From an uncultured Butyricicoccus sp. (GTDB taxonomy: Bacteria > Bacillota > Clostridia > Oscillospirales > Butyricicoccaceae): 5,808 bases of DNA. Position 1 is the stretch's first letter, and every line of letters starts with the position of its first letter. This document shows positions 1-5,801 of the stretch, piece after piece. A program made the position numbers and the translations under genes. Location of the stretch: NCBI GenBank assembly GCA_959018045.1, contig CAUEJN010000074.1, forward strand, positions 1-5,808, in the 5' to 3' direction. The notes beneath the pieces were generated by a model. The model saw only the letters and a list, made by a program, of their open reading frames with translations, was not told the DNA's origin and did not search any database.

Positions 1-63
1 CGAGAAGGGCGCTTCTCTCGCCATATCCGCCTGCACGCCCTTTTCGGGTGCCAAAGCGGTCAA
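1..63 (-). CDS. Possible start of an unidentified gene downstream of mreB (partial, cut by window edge)
   Basis: An open frame runs off the window edge. Seen directly: from a TTG at 63-61 the minus strand reads 21 codons without a stop, beginning LTALAPEKGVQADMAREAPF, and an in-frame ATG lies at 24-22. The third codon position is about 70% G or C over the 20 codons after TTG, clearly higher than in the frame that continues mreB (about 52%). This fits the GC-rich third positions of the neighbouring genes. Against it, no good ribosome binding site precedes either start, and the stretch is too short to identify a family. The gap to the mreB stop would be 22 nt for the TTG start, compatible with an operon. 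The function is unknown. The stretch could equally be noncoding 3' sequence of the mreB transcript. Confidence 0.3.
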   Translation of the reverse strand, partial: MTALAPEKGVQADMAREAPFS

Positions 64-85
64 AAATTCTTGATTTGTATAGAAA

Positions 86-1114
86 TCAGCCCATTATCTG
101 ACGGCGGCGGGACAGATTCATGGTGCCATCCTGCATGGATGCCAGCTGATCCAGGCACTTACCGGTGCCGTAAGCGACGCACGAGATGGCTTCCTCTGCC
201 ACGTGGGTCGGGATACCGGTCTTGGCCGCGATGAGCTTGTCAAAGCCCCAAATCAGCGAACCGCCGCCGGTCATAACGATACCATTGGTCGAGATATCGC
301 CGGTCAGCTCGGGAGGCGTGCGCTCGAGTACGGTATGTACCGCCTCAACGATGGAAGTCGTGACCTCCTCGAATGCCTCGAGCACCTCGGTCGAGGTGAC
401 GGTAAAGGTGCGCGGCAGGCCGGTCATCAGGCAGCGGCCCTTGATCTCCATGGAGACCTCCTCAGGACGCGGATAGACACAGCCGATCTGCATCTTGATC
501 TCTTCTGCCGTGCGCTCACCGATGAGTACATTGTGCTTGCGGCGAATAAACTTGATGATGGCCTCGTCGAACTTATCGCCTGCAATCTTGATGGACGTGG
601 ACTCGACAATACCGCCCAGCGAGATAACCGCAATGTCGGTCGTACCGCCGCCGATATCGACGATCATGTTGCCGTTGGGCTGGGCAATGTCAATGCCCGC
701 ACCGATGGCGGCTGCAAGCGGCTCCTCAACCAGGAACACGCGCTTTGCACCGGCCTGGGTGCCTGCGTCGATGACCGCGCGTTCCTCAACCTCGGTGATG
801 ATGGACGGAACGCACATGACAACATTGGGTTTAAACAGGCGGAAGCCCATCACCTTGCGGATAAATTCCTTGATCATGCGCTCGGTCATCTCGTAGTCCG
901 AGATGACACCCTCACGCATGGGACGGATGGCAACAATATTGCCCGGGGTACGTCCGAGCATTTTCTGCGCGCTCTCACCGACCGACAGGATCTTGCCGGT
1001 CTGCTTATCGACCGCGACAACAGAGGGCTCGTTTAACACGACACCCTTTCCCTTTACATAAACAAGCACGGAAGCCGTGCCCAAATCAATACCAATATCG
1101 CTTGAAAAAATCAT
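86..1114 (-). CDS. mreB: Rod shape-determining protein MreB/Mbl, actin-like ATPase (342 aa)
   Basis: This is the bacterial actin homologue that polymerises on the inner face of the membrane and guides the elongation machinery for lateral cell-wall synthesis. The full fold is visible. The phosphate-1 loop is DIGIDLGTA (residues 6-14), followed by KGKGVVLNEPSVV (21-33), typical of the family. EEP at 130-132 carries the expected catalytic glutamate region, phosphate-2 is DIGGGTTD (153-160), and the adenosine motif is IVMTGGGSLIWG (279-290). L93-F94 sit where Thermotoga maritima MreB has its membrane-inserting loop. The length is normal for the family. The ATG at 1114 gives the canonical N-terminus (MIFSSDIGIDLGTA), but its upstream AAAGG lies 14 nt away. 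A TTG at 1150, in frame and 8 nt after an AGAGG, would add 12 residues. The gene has its own promoter and stands 165 nt from comF. Whether it is the MreB or the Mbl paralogue cannot be settled from one copy. Confidence 0.96.
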   Translation of the reverse strand: MIFSSDIGIDLGTASVLVYVKGKGVVLNEPSVVAVDKQTGKILSVGESAQKMLGRTPGNIVAIRPMREGVISDYEMTERMIKEFIRKVMGFRLFKPNVVMCVPSIITEVEERAVIDAGTQAGAKRVFLVEEPLAAAIGAGIDIAQPNGNMIVDIGGGTTDIAVISLGGIVESTSIKIAGDKFDEAIIKFIRRKHNVLIGERTAEEIKMQIGCVYPRPEEVSMEIKGRCLMTGLPRTFTVTSTEVLEAFEEVTTSIVEAVHTVLERTPPELTGDISTNGIVMTGGGSLIWGFDKLIAAKTGIPTHVAEEAISCVAYGTGKCLDQLASMQDGTMNLSRRRQIMG

Positions 1115-1189
1115 ACGGTGACAACCAGCCTTTTCACATTCTGCGGGCAAACGCCCGGCCTCTGAAGCAATATATTCTCAGCTATTTAT

Positions 1190-1217
1190 ATTATAACTGC
1201 ATTTTGGGCAAATGCAA
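1190..1217 (-). promoter_or_regulatory. Sigma-A-type promoter for mreB
   Basis: On the minus strand a perfect -10 hexamer TATAAT (1195-1190) follows a -35-like TTGCAT (1217-1212; 3 of 6 bases match the consensus) with a 16-bp spacer. The predicted transcript would start near 1183, giving a leader of about 68 nt to the ATG of mreB or about 32 nt to the alternative TTG. The surrounding AT-rich stretch contrasts with the GC-rich genes on both sides. This is the best promoter candidate in the window, and it makes mreB at least partly independent of the upstream recD2-comF unit. Confidence 0.65.
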
Positions 1218-1232
1218 GACTCGACCGAAATT

Positions 1233-1250
1233 TTCACGAATTATTCACGA
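1233..1250 (-). repeat. Two direct repeats TCGTGAA with 11-bp period upstream of the mreB promoter
   Basis: On the minus strand TCGTGAA occurs at 1250-1244 and again at 1239-1233, starting exactly 11 bp apart. They lie about 50 to 67 bp upstream of the predicted mreB transcription start, so both copies would face the same side of the helix. This spacing is common for transcription-factor sites, but no known regulator is recognised. The central GAATAATTC is also a short palindrome. Confidence 0.4.
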
Positions 1251-1279
1251 TTCTGCGCGCTGTTTTCCTACATTTTTCG

Positions 1280-1936
1280 TCACTTTTTTGCAGATGTGGG
1301 CGTTTGTGCCAGACAAAGGAAAAACACCTCGGACGCGCCCATCTGCCGCAGGATATCCACGCAGGAGGCGGCGGTCGAACCGGTCGCCAGCACGTCATCG
1401 ACCAACACCACGCGCTTACCGGTCAGGTCACAGCCCCGGATAGGCGCATAGGTACGATTGGCATTTTGCCGGCGAGCCGCTGCGTCCTTCATGCGCAGCT
1501 GAGACTTGCCGAACCACGACCGGCGCATGGTGCGCACACAGGGCAGACCGCTGCGCGCAGCGGCGTGCTTTGCCAGCACATGTGCCAGATTAAACCCGCG
1601 CTTCCACCAGTGTCCGAGTGTAGTGGGCGCGTAGGTGATGAGATCGGGCTGCCAGTCTGGCAGTCTGCGCAGCAGGCTGGCCGCGACCAAGCCACCGCCC
1701 CACTTTCCGAGTGCTGGTTTGTCGTGGTACTTGCAGTCGATGAGCACGCGGCGCACCTTGTCCAGATACAGGAGCGCGGCCGCGCTGTCGGATGCGCCCT
1801 CGACCGGCTTTCCCTGTCCAGCGCGGTATCGCTCGCGCATCTCCTGTGCACACGCTGGGCACAAAAGACCGCTTCCAGTTAGTCCGGTGTGACAGAGTAC
1901 ACAGCGCGGTGGGAAGAATAAGTCAAACAGCTTCAT
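1280..1936 (-). CDS. comF: ComF family protein, zinc-ribbon phosphoribosyltransferase-like (218 aa)
   Basis: This is a ComF/GntX-type protein. In naturally competent bacteria ComF is a cytosolic factor needed for uptake or processing of transforming DNA; in many others its role is unknown. An N-terminal zinc ribbon is shown by C12-x2-C15 and C26-x2-C29. The C-terminal phosphoribosyltransferase fold is shown by the PRPP-binding motif VVLVDDVLATGST (176-188), preceded by the family's RGFN motif (113-116) and an arginine-rich segment around 148-161 (LRMKDAAARRQNAN). The length is close to the usual 220-230 residues. The ATG overlaps the recD2 stop as ATGA and there is no strong ribosome binding site just upstream, so translation is probably coupled to recD2. 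The last codons, AAA AAG TGA, form a slippery heptamer with the preceding A. The gene is complete and appears intact. No other competence genes are visible here, so an actual role in transformation is inference only. Confidence 0.93.
   Translation of the reverse strand: MKLFDLFFPPRCVLCHTGLTGSGLLCPACAQEMRERYRAGQGKPVEGASDSAAALLYLDKVRRVLIDCKYHDKPALGKWGGGLVAASLLRRLPDWQPDLITYAPTTLGHWWKRGFNLAHVLAKHAAARSGLPCVRTMRRSWFGKSQLRMKDAAARRQNANRTYAPIRGCDLTGKRVVLVDDVLATGSTAASCVDILRQMGASEVFFLCLAQTPTSAKK
1548..1563. repeat. Perfect 16-bp palindrome inside comF
   Basis: CCGCTGCGCGCAGCGG reads identically on both strands and lies within comF codons for an Ala-Ala-Ala-Arg-Ser-Gly stretch (residues about 125-130). 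It is probably a by-product of GC-rich codon choice. No function is evident. Confidence 0.5.
1649..1663. repeat. 15-bp inverted repeat overlapping a tandem CAGTCTG in comF
   Basis: CTGCCAG-T-CTGGCAG forms 7-bp inverted arms around one base. The plus-strand heptamer CAGTCTG occurs at 1653-1659 and again at 1661-1667. Both lie in comF codons for the LLRRLPDWQP region (about residues 88-97). The coding frame is undisturbed. Confidence 0.45.
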
Positions 1937-4164
1937 ACTTGTTCGGGGTCGATCATGCGCAGACGGGTGCGCAGCGCCGAATAGCGCTTGTTGCGCGCGT
2001 TGGTCTTGACCATGTACTCGATGGCATCGGCGTTGCCCACCAGCACGAGCAGACGCTTTGCGCGGGTAATCGCGGTATACAGAATAGAGCGCGTGAGCAG
2101 ACGCCGGGACATACCGTTCGACACAGCCACGACCACCGCCTCGAACTCACTGCCCTGCGCCTTATGTACGGTCATGGCGTAAGCAAGCTCGAGTTCACCC
2201 AGCATATCATAGGTATAAGTGGCAAATTTGTCATCAAAGCGCACGATCAGGCATTCCTGTGCCGGATAGATCTGCGTGATCTCGCCCACGTCGCCGTTAA
2301 ACATGCCCGTACCGGTCTCCGAGCCGTCCAGACTCTCCCACACGATGTCATAGTTATTGCGCACCTGCATGACCCGATCCCCCTCGCGGAAGATGGTATC
2401 ACCGAACCGCTTTTCCGGCTTGCCGGCTGCGGGTGGGTTGAGTGCTTCCTGGAGCATGCGGTTGAGCGGAATGGTTCCCGCGCCCTGCCGTCTGGCCGGG
2501 GACAGTACCGGAATCTGGCTGGGGGTCAGTCCGTAGTAGCGCGGCAGGCGTTCCTTGCACAGCGAGACTACAGTTGCCATGATATCGGCCGCATTGTCCT
2601 TTTTCATCACGAAAAAGTCACCGTCCTTGCGCGACGGTGCGGGCATCTGTCCGAGGTTGATAGCGTGCGCGTTCATGACGATATCGCTCTGCTGTGCCTG
2701 ACGGAAAATTTCGGTCAAGGCGATGACCGGCACGCAGCCCGAGCCGATCAAGTCACGCAGGAAGTTACCCGGTCCGACGGGCGGGAGCTGGTCGGCGTCG
2801 CCTACCAGTACCAGACGTGCGCCCTGCGGCATGGCCTCGATGAGCGCCTGCATGAGCACCACATCGACCATGGATACCTCGTCGAGTACGACCACGTCAC
2901 ATTCGAGCGGATTGGTCGCACAGCGCTGGAACGCCAGTCTGCCGCCGTTGGCGTACCCGGCTTCGAGCAGGCGATGGATGGTCTTGGCCTCCATGCCGCA
3001 CAGCTCGCTCAAACGCTTGGCCGCACGTCCGGTCGGTGCAGCGAGCAGGACGGTTAGTCCCAATGCCTCGTACAAATCCAGCATGCCGCGCACGGTGGTG
3101 GTCTTACCGGTACCCGGTCCACCAGTCAGGATAGTTACGCCATACTTGGCCGCTGCCACGATGGCTTTGCGCTGGAGCGGTGCATAGTCAATGTCAGAGT
3201 CAGCTTCCAGCGAGGCCAGCAGGTCCTCGAGATCGAAGTCGTACTGGTATTCGCGCTCAGCCATCACACGCAGGCTGTTCGCCAGATAATCCTCGGCCTC
3301 GTGCATGACGCGCAGATAGACCGCGTCGCGGTTGCAGATGAACTCACGCACGAGCTGGCCATTGCTCTCCAGCCGCAGGATGCCCTCCTCGACGCGCTCG
3401 GGCTCCATGACGACATCGTCATCGCTCAGCAGATCGGCTGCCGCCTTGACCAGCTTTTCTACCGGAATAAAGGTGTGTCCGTTGTCCAGATTGAAGCGCA
3501 TGGTATACAAAATACCTGCGTCGCACCGCTCGGGGGACAGTCTGGGAATATCCAGATGGGCGGCCAGCTGGTCGGCCATATAAAACTCGATGCCGTAATA
3601 TTCATCACACAGCATATACGGGTTTTCGCTCAGCGCATCGACTGCTGCCACGCCCAGACGCTTATAGAGCAGCGGCGTGAGCGAGACCGGCAGACCGTTT
3701 TCGGTCAAAAAGTCCATCAGCAGGCGCATTTCGCTCATCTCGGTGAACTGTTTGCCGATATCCCGCGCCTTGCGTGCGGTGATGCCGCGAATCTCGGTCA
3801 GGCGCTCAGGTTCGTTTTGCAGCACGTCGAAGGCCTCCGCGCCAAAAGTCTCCGCGATGCGCATGGCGAGCTTGGGGCCGATGCCGCGGATGAGTCCCGA
3901 TCCGAGATACTCTGCCACGCCGCGGGTGGACTCGGGCAGGCGGCGCTCGAAGCTGTTTGCCTGAAACTGCTCGCCGTAAGAGGGATGGGTGATCCAGGTG
4001 CCGTTACAGATCAGCTCCTCGCCCAGTCCGAGATTGGGGATGATGCCTGTCACCGTGACCTCCTCGCCGTCCCGGGCGAGCAGGCGCAGGACGACATAGC
4101 CGTTTTCAGTATTTTGAAACACGATCTGTGTGACCGTGCCATAAATTGTTTGCTGTTCCTGCAC
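1933..4164 (-). CDS. recD2: ATP-dependent RecD-like (RecD2/YrrC) SF1B DNA helicase (743 aa)
   Basis: This is a 5'-3' DNA helicase of the RecD2 group, found in bacteria without a dedicated RecBC partner and linked in Bacillus and Deinococcus to replication-fork maintenance, mismatch repair and damage tolerance. The N-terminal OB-like region (IYGTVTQIVFQNTENGYVVL, 7-26) is followed by tandem helix-hairpin-helix segments (about 88-140). The helicase core has Walker A GGPGTGKTT (348-356), motif Ia APTGRAAKRL (376-385), Walker B VVLDEVSMVD (425-434), motif III GDADQLPPVG (455-464), motif IV TEIFRQ (484-489), motif V TVHKAQGSEF (665-674) and motif VI AITRAKRLLVLVG (698-710). All key residues are present, and the length matches the family (roughly 700-800). 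The start is GTG, placed 10 nt after AAAGGA. The first 59 nt overlap the end of the upstream small gene, and the stop overlaps the comF start (ATGA). There is no sign of a RecB or RecC partner nearby. Confidence 0.96.
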   Translation of the reverse strand: MQEQQTIYGTVTQIVFQNTENGYVVLRLLARDGEEVTVTGIIPNLGLGEELICNGTWITHPSYGEQFQANSFERRLPESTRGVAEYLGSGLIRGIGPKLAMRIAETFGAEAFDVLQNEPERLTEIRGITARKARDIGKQFTEMSEMRLLMDFLTENGLPVSLTPLLYKRLGVAAVDALSENPYMLCDEYYGIEFYMADQLAAHLDIPRLSPERCDAGILYTMRFNLDNGHTFIPVEKLVKAAADLLSDDDVVMEPERVEEGILRLESNGQLVREFICNRDAVYLRVMHEAEDYLANSLRVMAEREYQYDFDLEDLLASLEADSDIDYAPLQRKAIVAAAKYGVTILTGGPGTGKTTTVRGMLDLYEALGLTVLLAAPTGRAAKRLSELCGMEAKTIHRLLEAGYANGGRLAFQRCATNPLECDVVVLDEVSMVDVVLMQALIEAMPQGARLVLVGDADQLPPVGPGNFLRDLIGSGCVPVIALTEIFRQAQQSDIVMNAHAINLGQMPAPSRKDGDFFVMKKDNAADIMATVVSLCKERLPRYYGLTPSQIPVLSPARRQGAGTIPLNRMLQEALNPPAAGKPEKRFGDTIFREGDRVMQVRNNYDIVWESLDGSETGTGMFNGDVGEITQIYPAQECLIVRFDDKFATYTYDMLGELELAYAMTVHKAQGSEFEAVVVAVSNGMSRRLLTRSILYTAITRAKRLLVLVGNADAIEYMVKTNARNKRYSALRTRLRMIDPEQV

Positions 4165-4465
4165 GTTGTCGGTTTCCTTTCCAATCCTGTTCGGACTGCG
4201 TTCCGGAACAGGAGAAATCCTCGTATGTGGTGCCGGTATCCACCCAGATGACGGTCAGGCCGGGCAGAAATGTCCGTTTGGCCTGATCGATCTGGCGCAA
4301 AAGCTGTTCGGCCTCGGCGCTGTCGGGATCGAGGTAGAGATACAGCTCAGCTTTACCGCGCACACACACTGTACTATGAAAGATTATATCATAGACTGTT
4401 TTCAAAATGCAAATCAAGCCGGCTGCCGCCAGCATGCCCACTGCGCACTGTGCAAAAAATCCCAT
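4106..4465 (-). CDS. Uncharacterised small membrane-anchored protein upstream of recD2 (119 aa)
   Basis: I do not recognise a named family. The ATG follows AAGGAGGT with a 9-nt spacer from AGGAGG, the best ribosome binding site in the window, which strongly supports a real gene. Residues 3-21 are hydrophobic (FFAQCAVGMLAAAGLICIL) and weaker hydrophobicity continues to about 29. Positive charges (K22, R36, K38) all follow the segment, so the positive-inside rule predicts the C-terminus in the cytoplasm. The next part looks like beta-alpha-beta: strand AELYLYLD (39-46), charged helix (49-67), strand LTVIWVDTG (70-78). The tail from about 79 is polar and probably disordered, and the last 18 codons lie inside the recD2 start region in another frame. 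The gene sits 122 nt after tuf, across the terminator, and leads the recD2-comF unit. Conserved position next to recD2 in relatives would support a shared role; this is inference. Confidence 0.75.
   Translation of the reverse strand: MGFFAQCAVGMLAAAGLICILKTVYDIIFHSTVCVRGKAELYLYLDPDSAEAEQLLRQIDQAKRTFLPGLTVIWVDTGTTYEDFSCSGTQSEQDWKGNRQRAGTANNLWHGHTDRVSKY
4175..4180 (-). promoter_or_regulatory. Ribosome binding site of recD2, supports GTG start
   Basis: AAAGGA on the minus strand lies 10 nt ahead of the GTG at 4164-4162. No competing in-frame ATG with a better site is seen nearby, and the protein N-terminus from this GTG matches the family. The site lies inside the coding region of the upstream small gene. 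Confidence 0.65.
4186..4212 (-). promoter_or_regulatory. Hairpin just upstream of the recD2 ribosome binding site
   Basis: Inverted arms CCTGTTCGGA (4186-4195) and TCCGGAACAGG (4202-4212) pair over 10 bp with one bulged base around a 6-nt loop. On the transcript the hairpin ends 5 nt before the AAAGGA ribosome binding site of recD2. It has no following U-tract, so it is not an intrinsic terminator. It lies in the codons for the polar tail of the small protein. It may affect initiation at recD2 or stabilise a processed transcript end; both are inference. Confidence 0.5.
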
Positions 4466-4474
4466 GCGCCCGCA

Positions 4475-4480
4475 CCTCCT
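4475..4480 (-). promoter_or_regulatory. Strong ribosome binding site (AGGAGG) of the small membrane-protein gene
   Basis: AGGAGG within the minus-strand sequence AAGGAGGT lies 9 nt before the ATG at 4465-4463. It fixes the start of the 119-codon gene and argues that the open frame is translated. Confidence 0.8.
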
Positions 4481-4521
4481 TACCGCATCCTATGCGCCTT
4501 GGGTACAGTGCGTGAAAGGAT

Positions 4522-4554
4522 AAAAAAAGCCCCTGCCTTTTGGCAGGGGGCTTT
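4522..4554 (-). terminator. Intrinsic terminator of tuf
   Basis: On the transcript a GC-rich stem, AAAGCCCCCTGCC pairing with GGCAGGGGCTTT around an AAAA loop and with one bulged base, is followed by seven Ts (4528-4522). It lies 33 nt beyond the tuf stop codon. This is a classic Rho-independent terminator. It should separate the highly expressed tuf transcript from the weaker recD2 unit, apart from any readthrough. Confidence 0.92.
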
Positions 4555-4587
4555 GTATCTTGTCGTTGTGAGACAAGGAAACGAAAA

Positions 4588-5790
4588 TTACTCGTTAACC
4601 TTAACAACAACGCCGGAACCTACGGTACGGCCACCCTCACGGATAGCGAAACGCAGGCCTTCCTCGATAGCGATCGGGGTGATCAGCTCAACGTCCATCT
4701 CGACGTTATCGCCAGGCATGCACATCTCGGTGCCTTCCGGCAGAGCGATCACACCGGTTACGTCGGTGGTACGGAAGTAGAACTGGGGACGGTAGTTGTT
4801 GAAGAAAGGAGTATGACGGCCGCCCTCTTCCTTCTTCAGAACGTAAACCTGACCCTTGAACTTGGTGTGCGGATGAATGGTACCGGGCTTAGCCAGAACC
4901 TGGCCACGCTCGATATCGGTCTTCTGGATACCACGGAGCAGAGCACCGATGTTGTCGCCAGCCTCAGCGTAGTCGAGCAGCTTGCGGAACATCTCGATAC
5001 CGGTAACAACGGTCTTGCGGGGAGCGTCCATCAGGCCTACGATCTCAACTTCCTCGGACAGCTTCAGGATACCACGCTCTACACGGCCGGTAGCAACGGT
5101 ACCACGACCGGTGATGGAGAATACGTCCTCGACAGGCATCAGGAAGGGCAGCTCGTCGTTACGAACCGGATCCGGGATATAGGAGTCAACAGCGTCCATC
5201 AGCTCACGGATGCAAGCATACTCGGGAGCGTTGGGATCGTTGGACTCGCAGGTCAGAACGTTCAGAGCCGAACCACGGATTACCGGAACGTCGTCGCCCG
5301 GGAACTCGTAGGTGGACAGCAGCTCACGGATCTCCATCTCAACGAGGTCGAGCAGCTCGGGATCGTCAACCTGGTCAACCTTGTTCATGAATACAACAAT
5401 GTAGGGAACGCCTACCTGACGAGCGAGCAGGATGTGCTCACGGGTCTGGGGCATCGGGCCGTCAGCAGAGGAAACAACCAGGATAGCGCCGTCCATCTGA
5501 GCAGCACCGGTGATCATGTTCTTAACGTAGTCAGCATGGCCCGGGCAGTCAACGTGAGCGTAGTGACGCTTAGCGGTCTGATACTCAACGTGAGCGGTAT
5601 TAATGGTAATGCCGCGCTCCTTCTCCTCGGGAGCCTTGTCGATTGCGTCGTATGCCTGATACTCAGCATCGCCAGCCATTGCCAGAACCTTGGTGATTGC
5701 CGCAGTCAGAGTGGTCTTACCGTGGTCGACGTGACCGATGGTACCAATGTTAAGATGCGGCTTATTACGTTCAAATTTTTCCTTAGCCAT
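4588..5790 (-). CDS. tuf: Translation elongation factor Tu (EF-Tu, 400 aa)
   Basis: EF-Tu is the GTPase that carries aminoacyl-tRNA to the ribosomal A site. All G motifs are present: G1 GHVDHGKT (19-26), switch I with RGITI (59-63), G3 DCPGH (81-85) with the catalytic-type His85, G4 NKVD (136-139) and G5 SAL (174-176). Domain II follows with RGTVATGRVERG (229-240), and domain III with EGGRHTPFF (322-330) and RFAIREGGRTVGSG (380-393). The length is slightly above the E. coli protein because of extra residues after the G5 motif (about 178-192), a position that varies in the family. The positions tied to kirromycin-type resistance in E. coli (Q125, Y161, G324 region, A374 here) carry the usual residues. 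Codon choice is strongly restricted, as expected for very high expression. The ATG is preceded by GGAGGAG, and a terminator follows. Whether fusA lies upstream, as in a str operon, is beyond the window. Confidence 0.99.
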   Translation of the reverse strand: MAKEKFERNKPHLNIGTIGHVDHGKTTLTAAITKVLAMAGDAEYQAYDAIDKAPEEKERGITINTAHVEYQTAKRHYAHVDCPGHADYVKNMITGAAQMDGAILVVSSADGPMPQTREHILLARQVGVPYIVVFMNKVDQVDDPELLDLVEMEIRELLSTYEFPGDDVPVIRGSALNVLTCESNDPNAPEYACIRELMDAVDSYIPDPVRNDELPFLMPVEDVFSITGRGTVATGRVERGILKLSEEVEIVGLMDAPRKTVVTGIEMFRKLLDYAEAGDNIGALLRGIQKTDIERGQVLAKPGTIHPHTKFKGQVYVLKKEEGGRHTPFFNNYRPQFYFRTTDVTGVIALPEGTEMCMPGDNVEMDVELITPIAIEEGLRFAIREGGRTVGSGVVVKVNE

Positions 5791-5801
5791 TTGAGAAATC
5801 T

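Noticed and set aside
2..17. Short hairpin GAGAAG-GGCG-CTTCTC at the window edge
   Set aside because: The stem is 6 bp and the sequence beyond it is not available, so a terminator cannot be judged; it also falls inside the possible next gene.
62..88. AT-rich stem TGATTT/AAATCA covering the mreB stop followed by a run of five Ts
   Set aside because: The stem is only 6 weak base pairs and is separated from the T-run by 4 nt, so it is unlikely to terminate transcription by itself.
203..1036. Plus-strand open frame of about 277 codons opposite mreB
   Set aside because: It mirrors mreB codons, has no recognisable motif and no credible ribosome binding site; it is a shadow of the conserved actin-like gene.
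1134..1139. ATGTGA start-stop element just upstream of the mreB ATG
   Set aside because: It has no ribosome binding site and is in keeping with chance; no evidence for a regulatory minimal reading frame.
1792..3057. Long plus-strand open frame of about 420 codons opposite comF and recD2
   Set aside because: It lies antisense to clearly conserved recD2 and comF coding sequence, its translation is rich in His, Arg and Gln without any recognisable domain, and it is the kind of shadow expected from GC-rich third positions.
3301..4251. Plus-strand open frame of about 316 codons opposite the start of recD2
   Set aside because: It is antisense to the N-terminal half of recD2 and the small gene, with no domain seen; treated as a shadow.
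4166..4780. Plus-strand open frame crossing the small gene, the tuf terminator and the end of tuf
   Set aside because: It reads through a strong terminator hairpin and antisense tuf sequence, and its product shows no coherent features.
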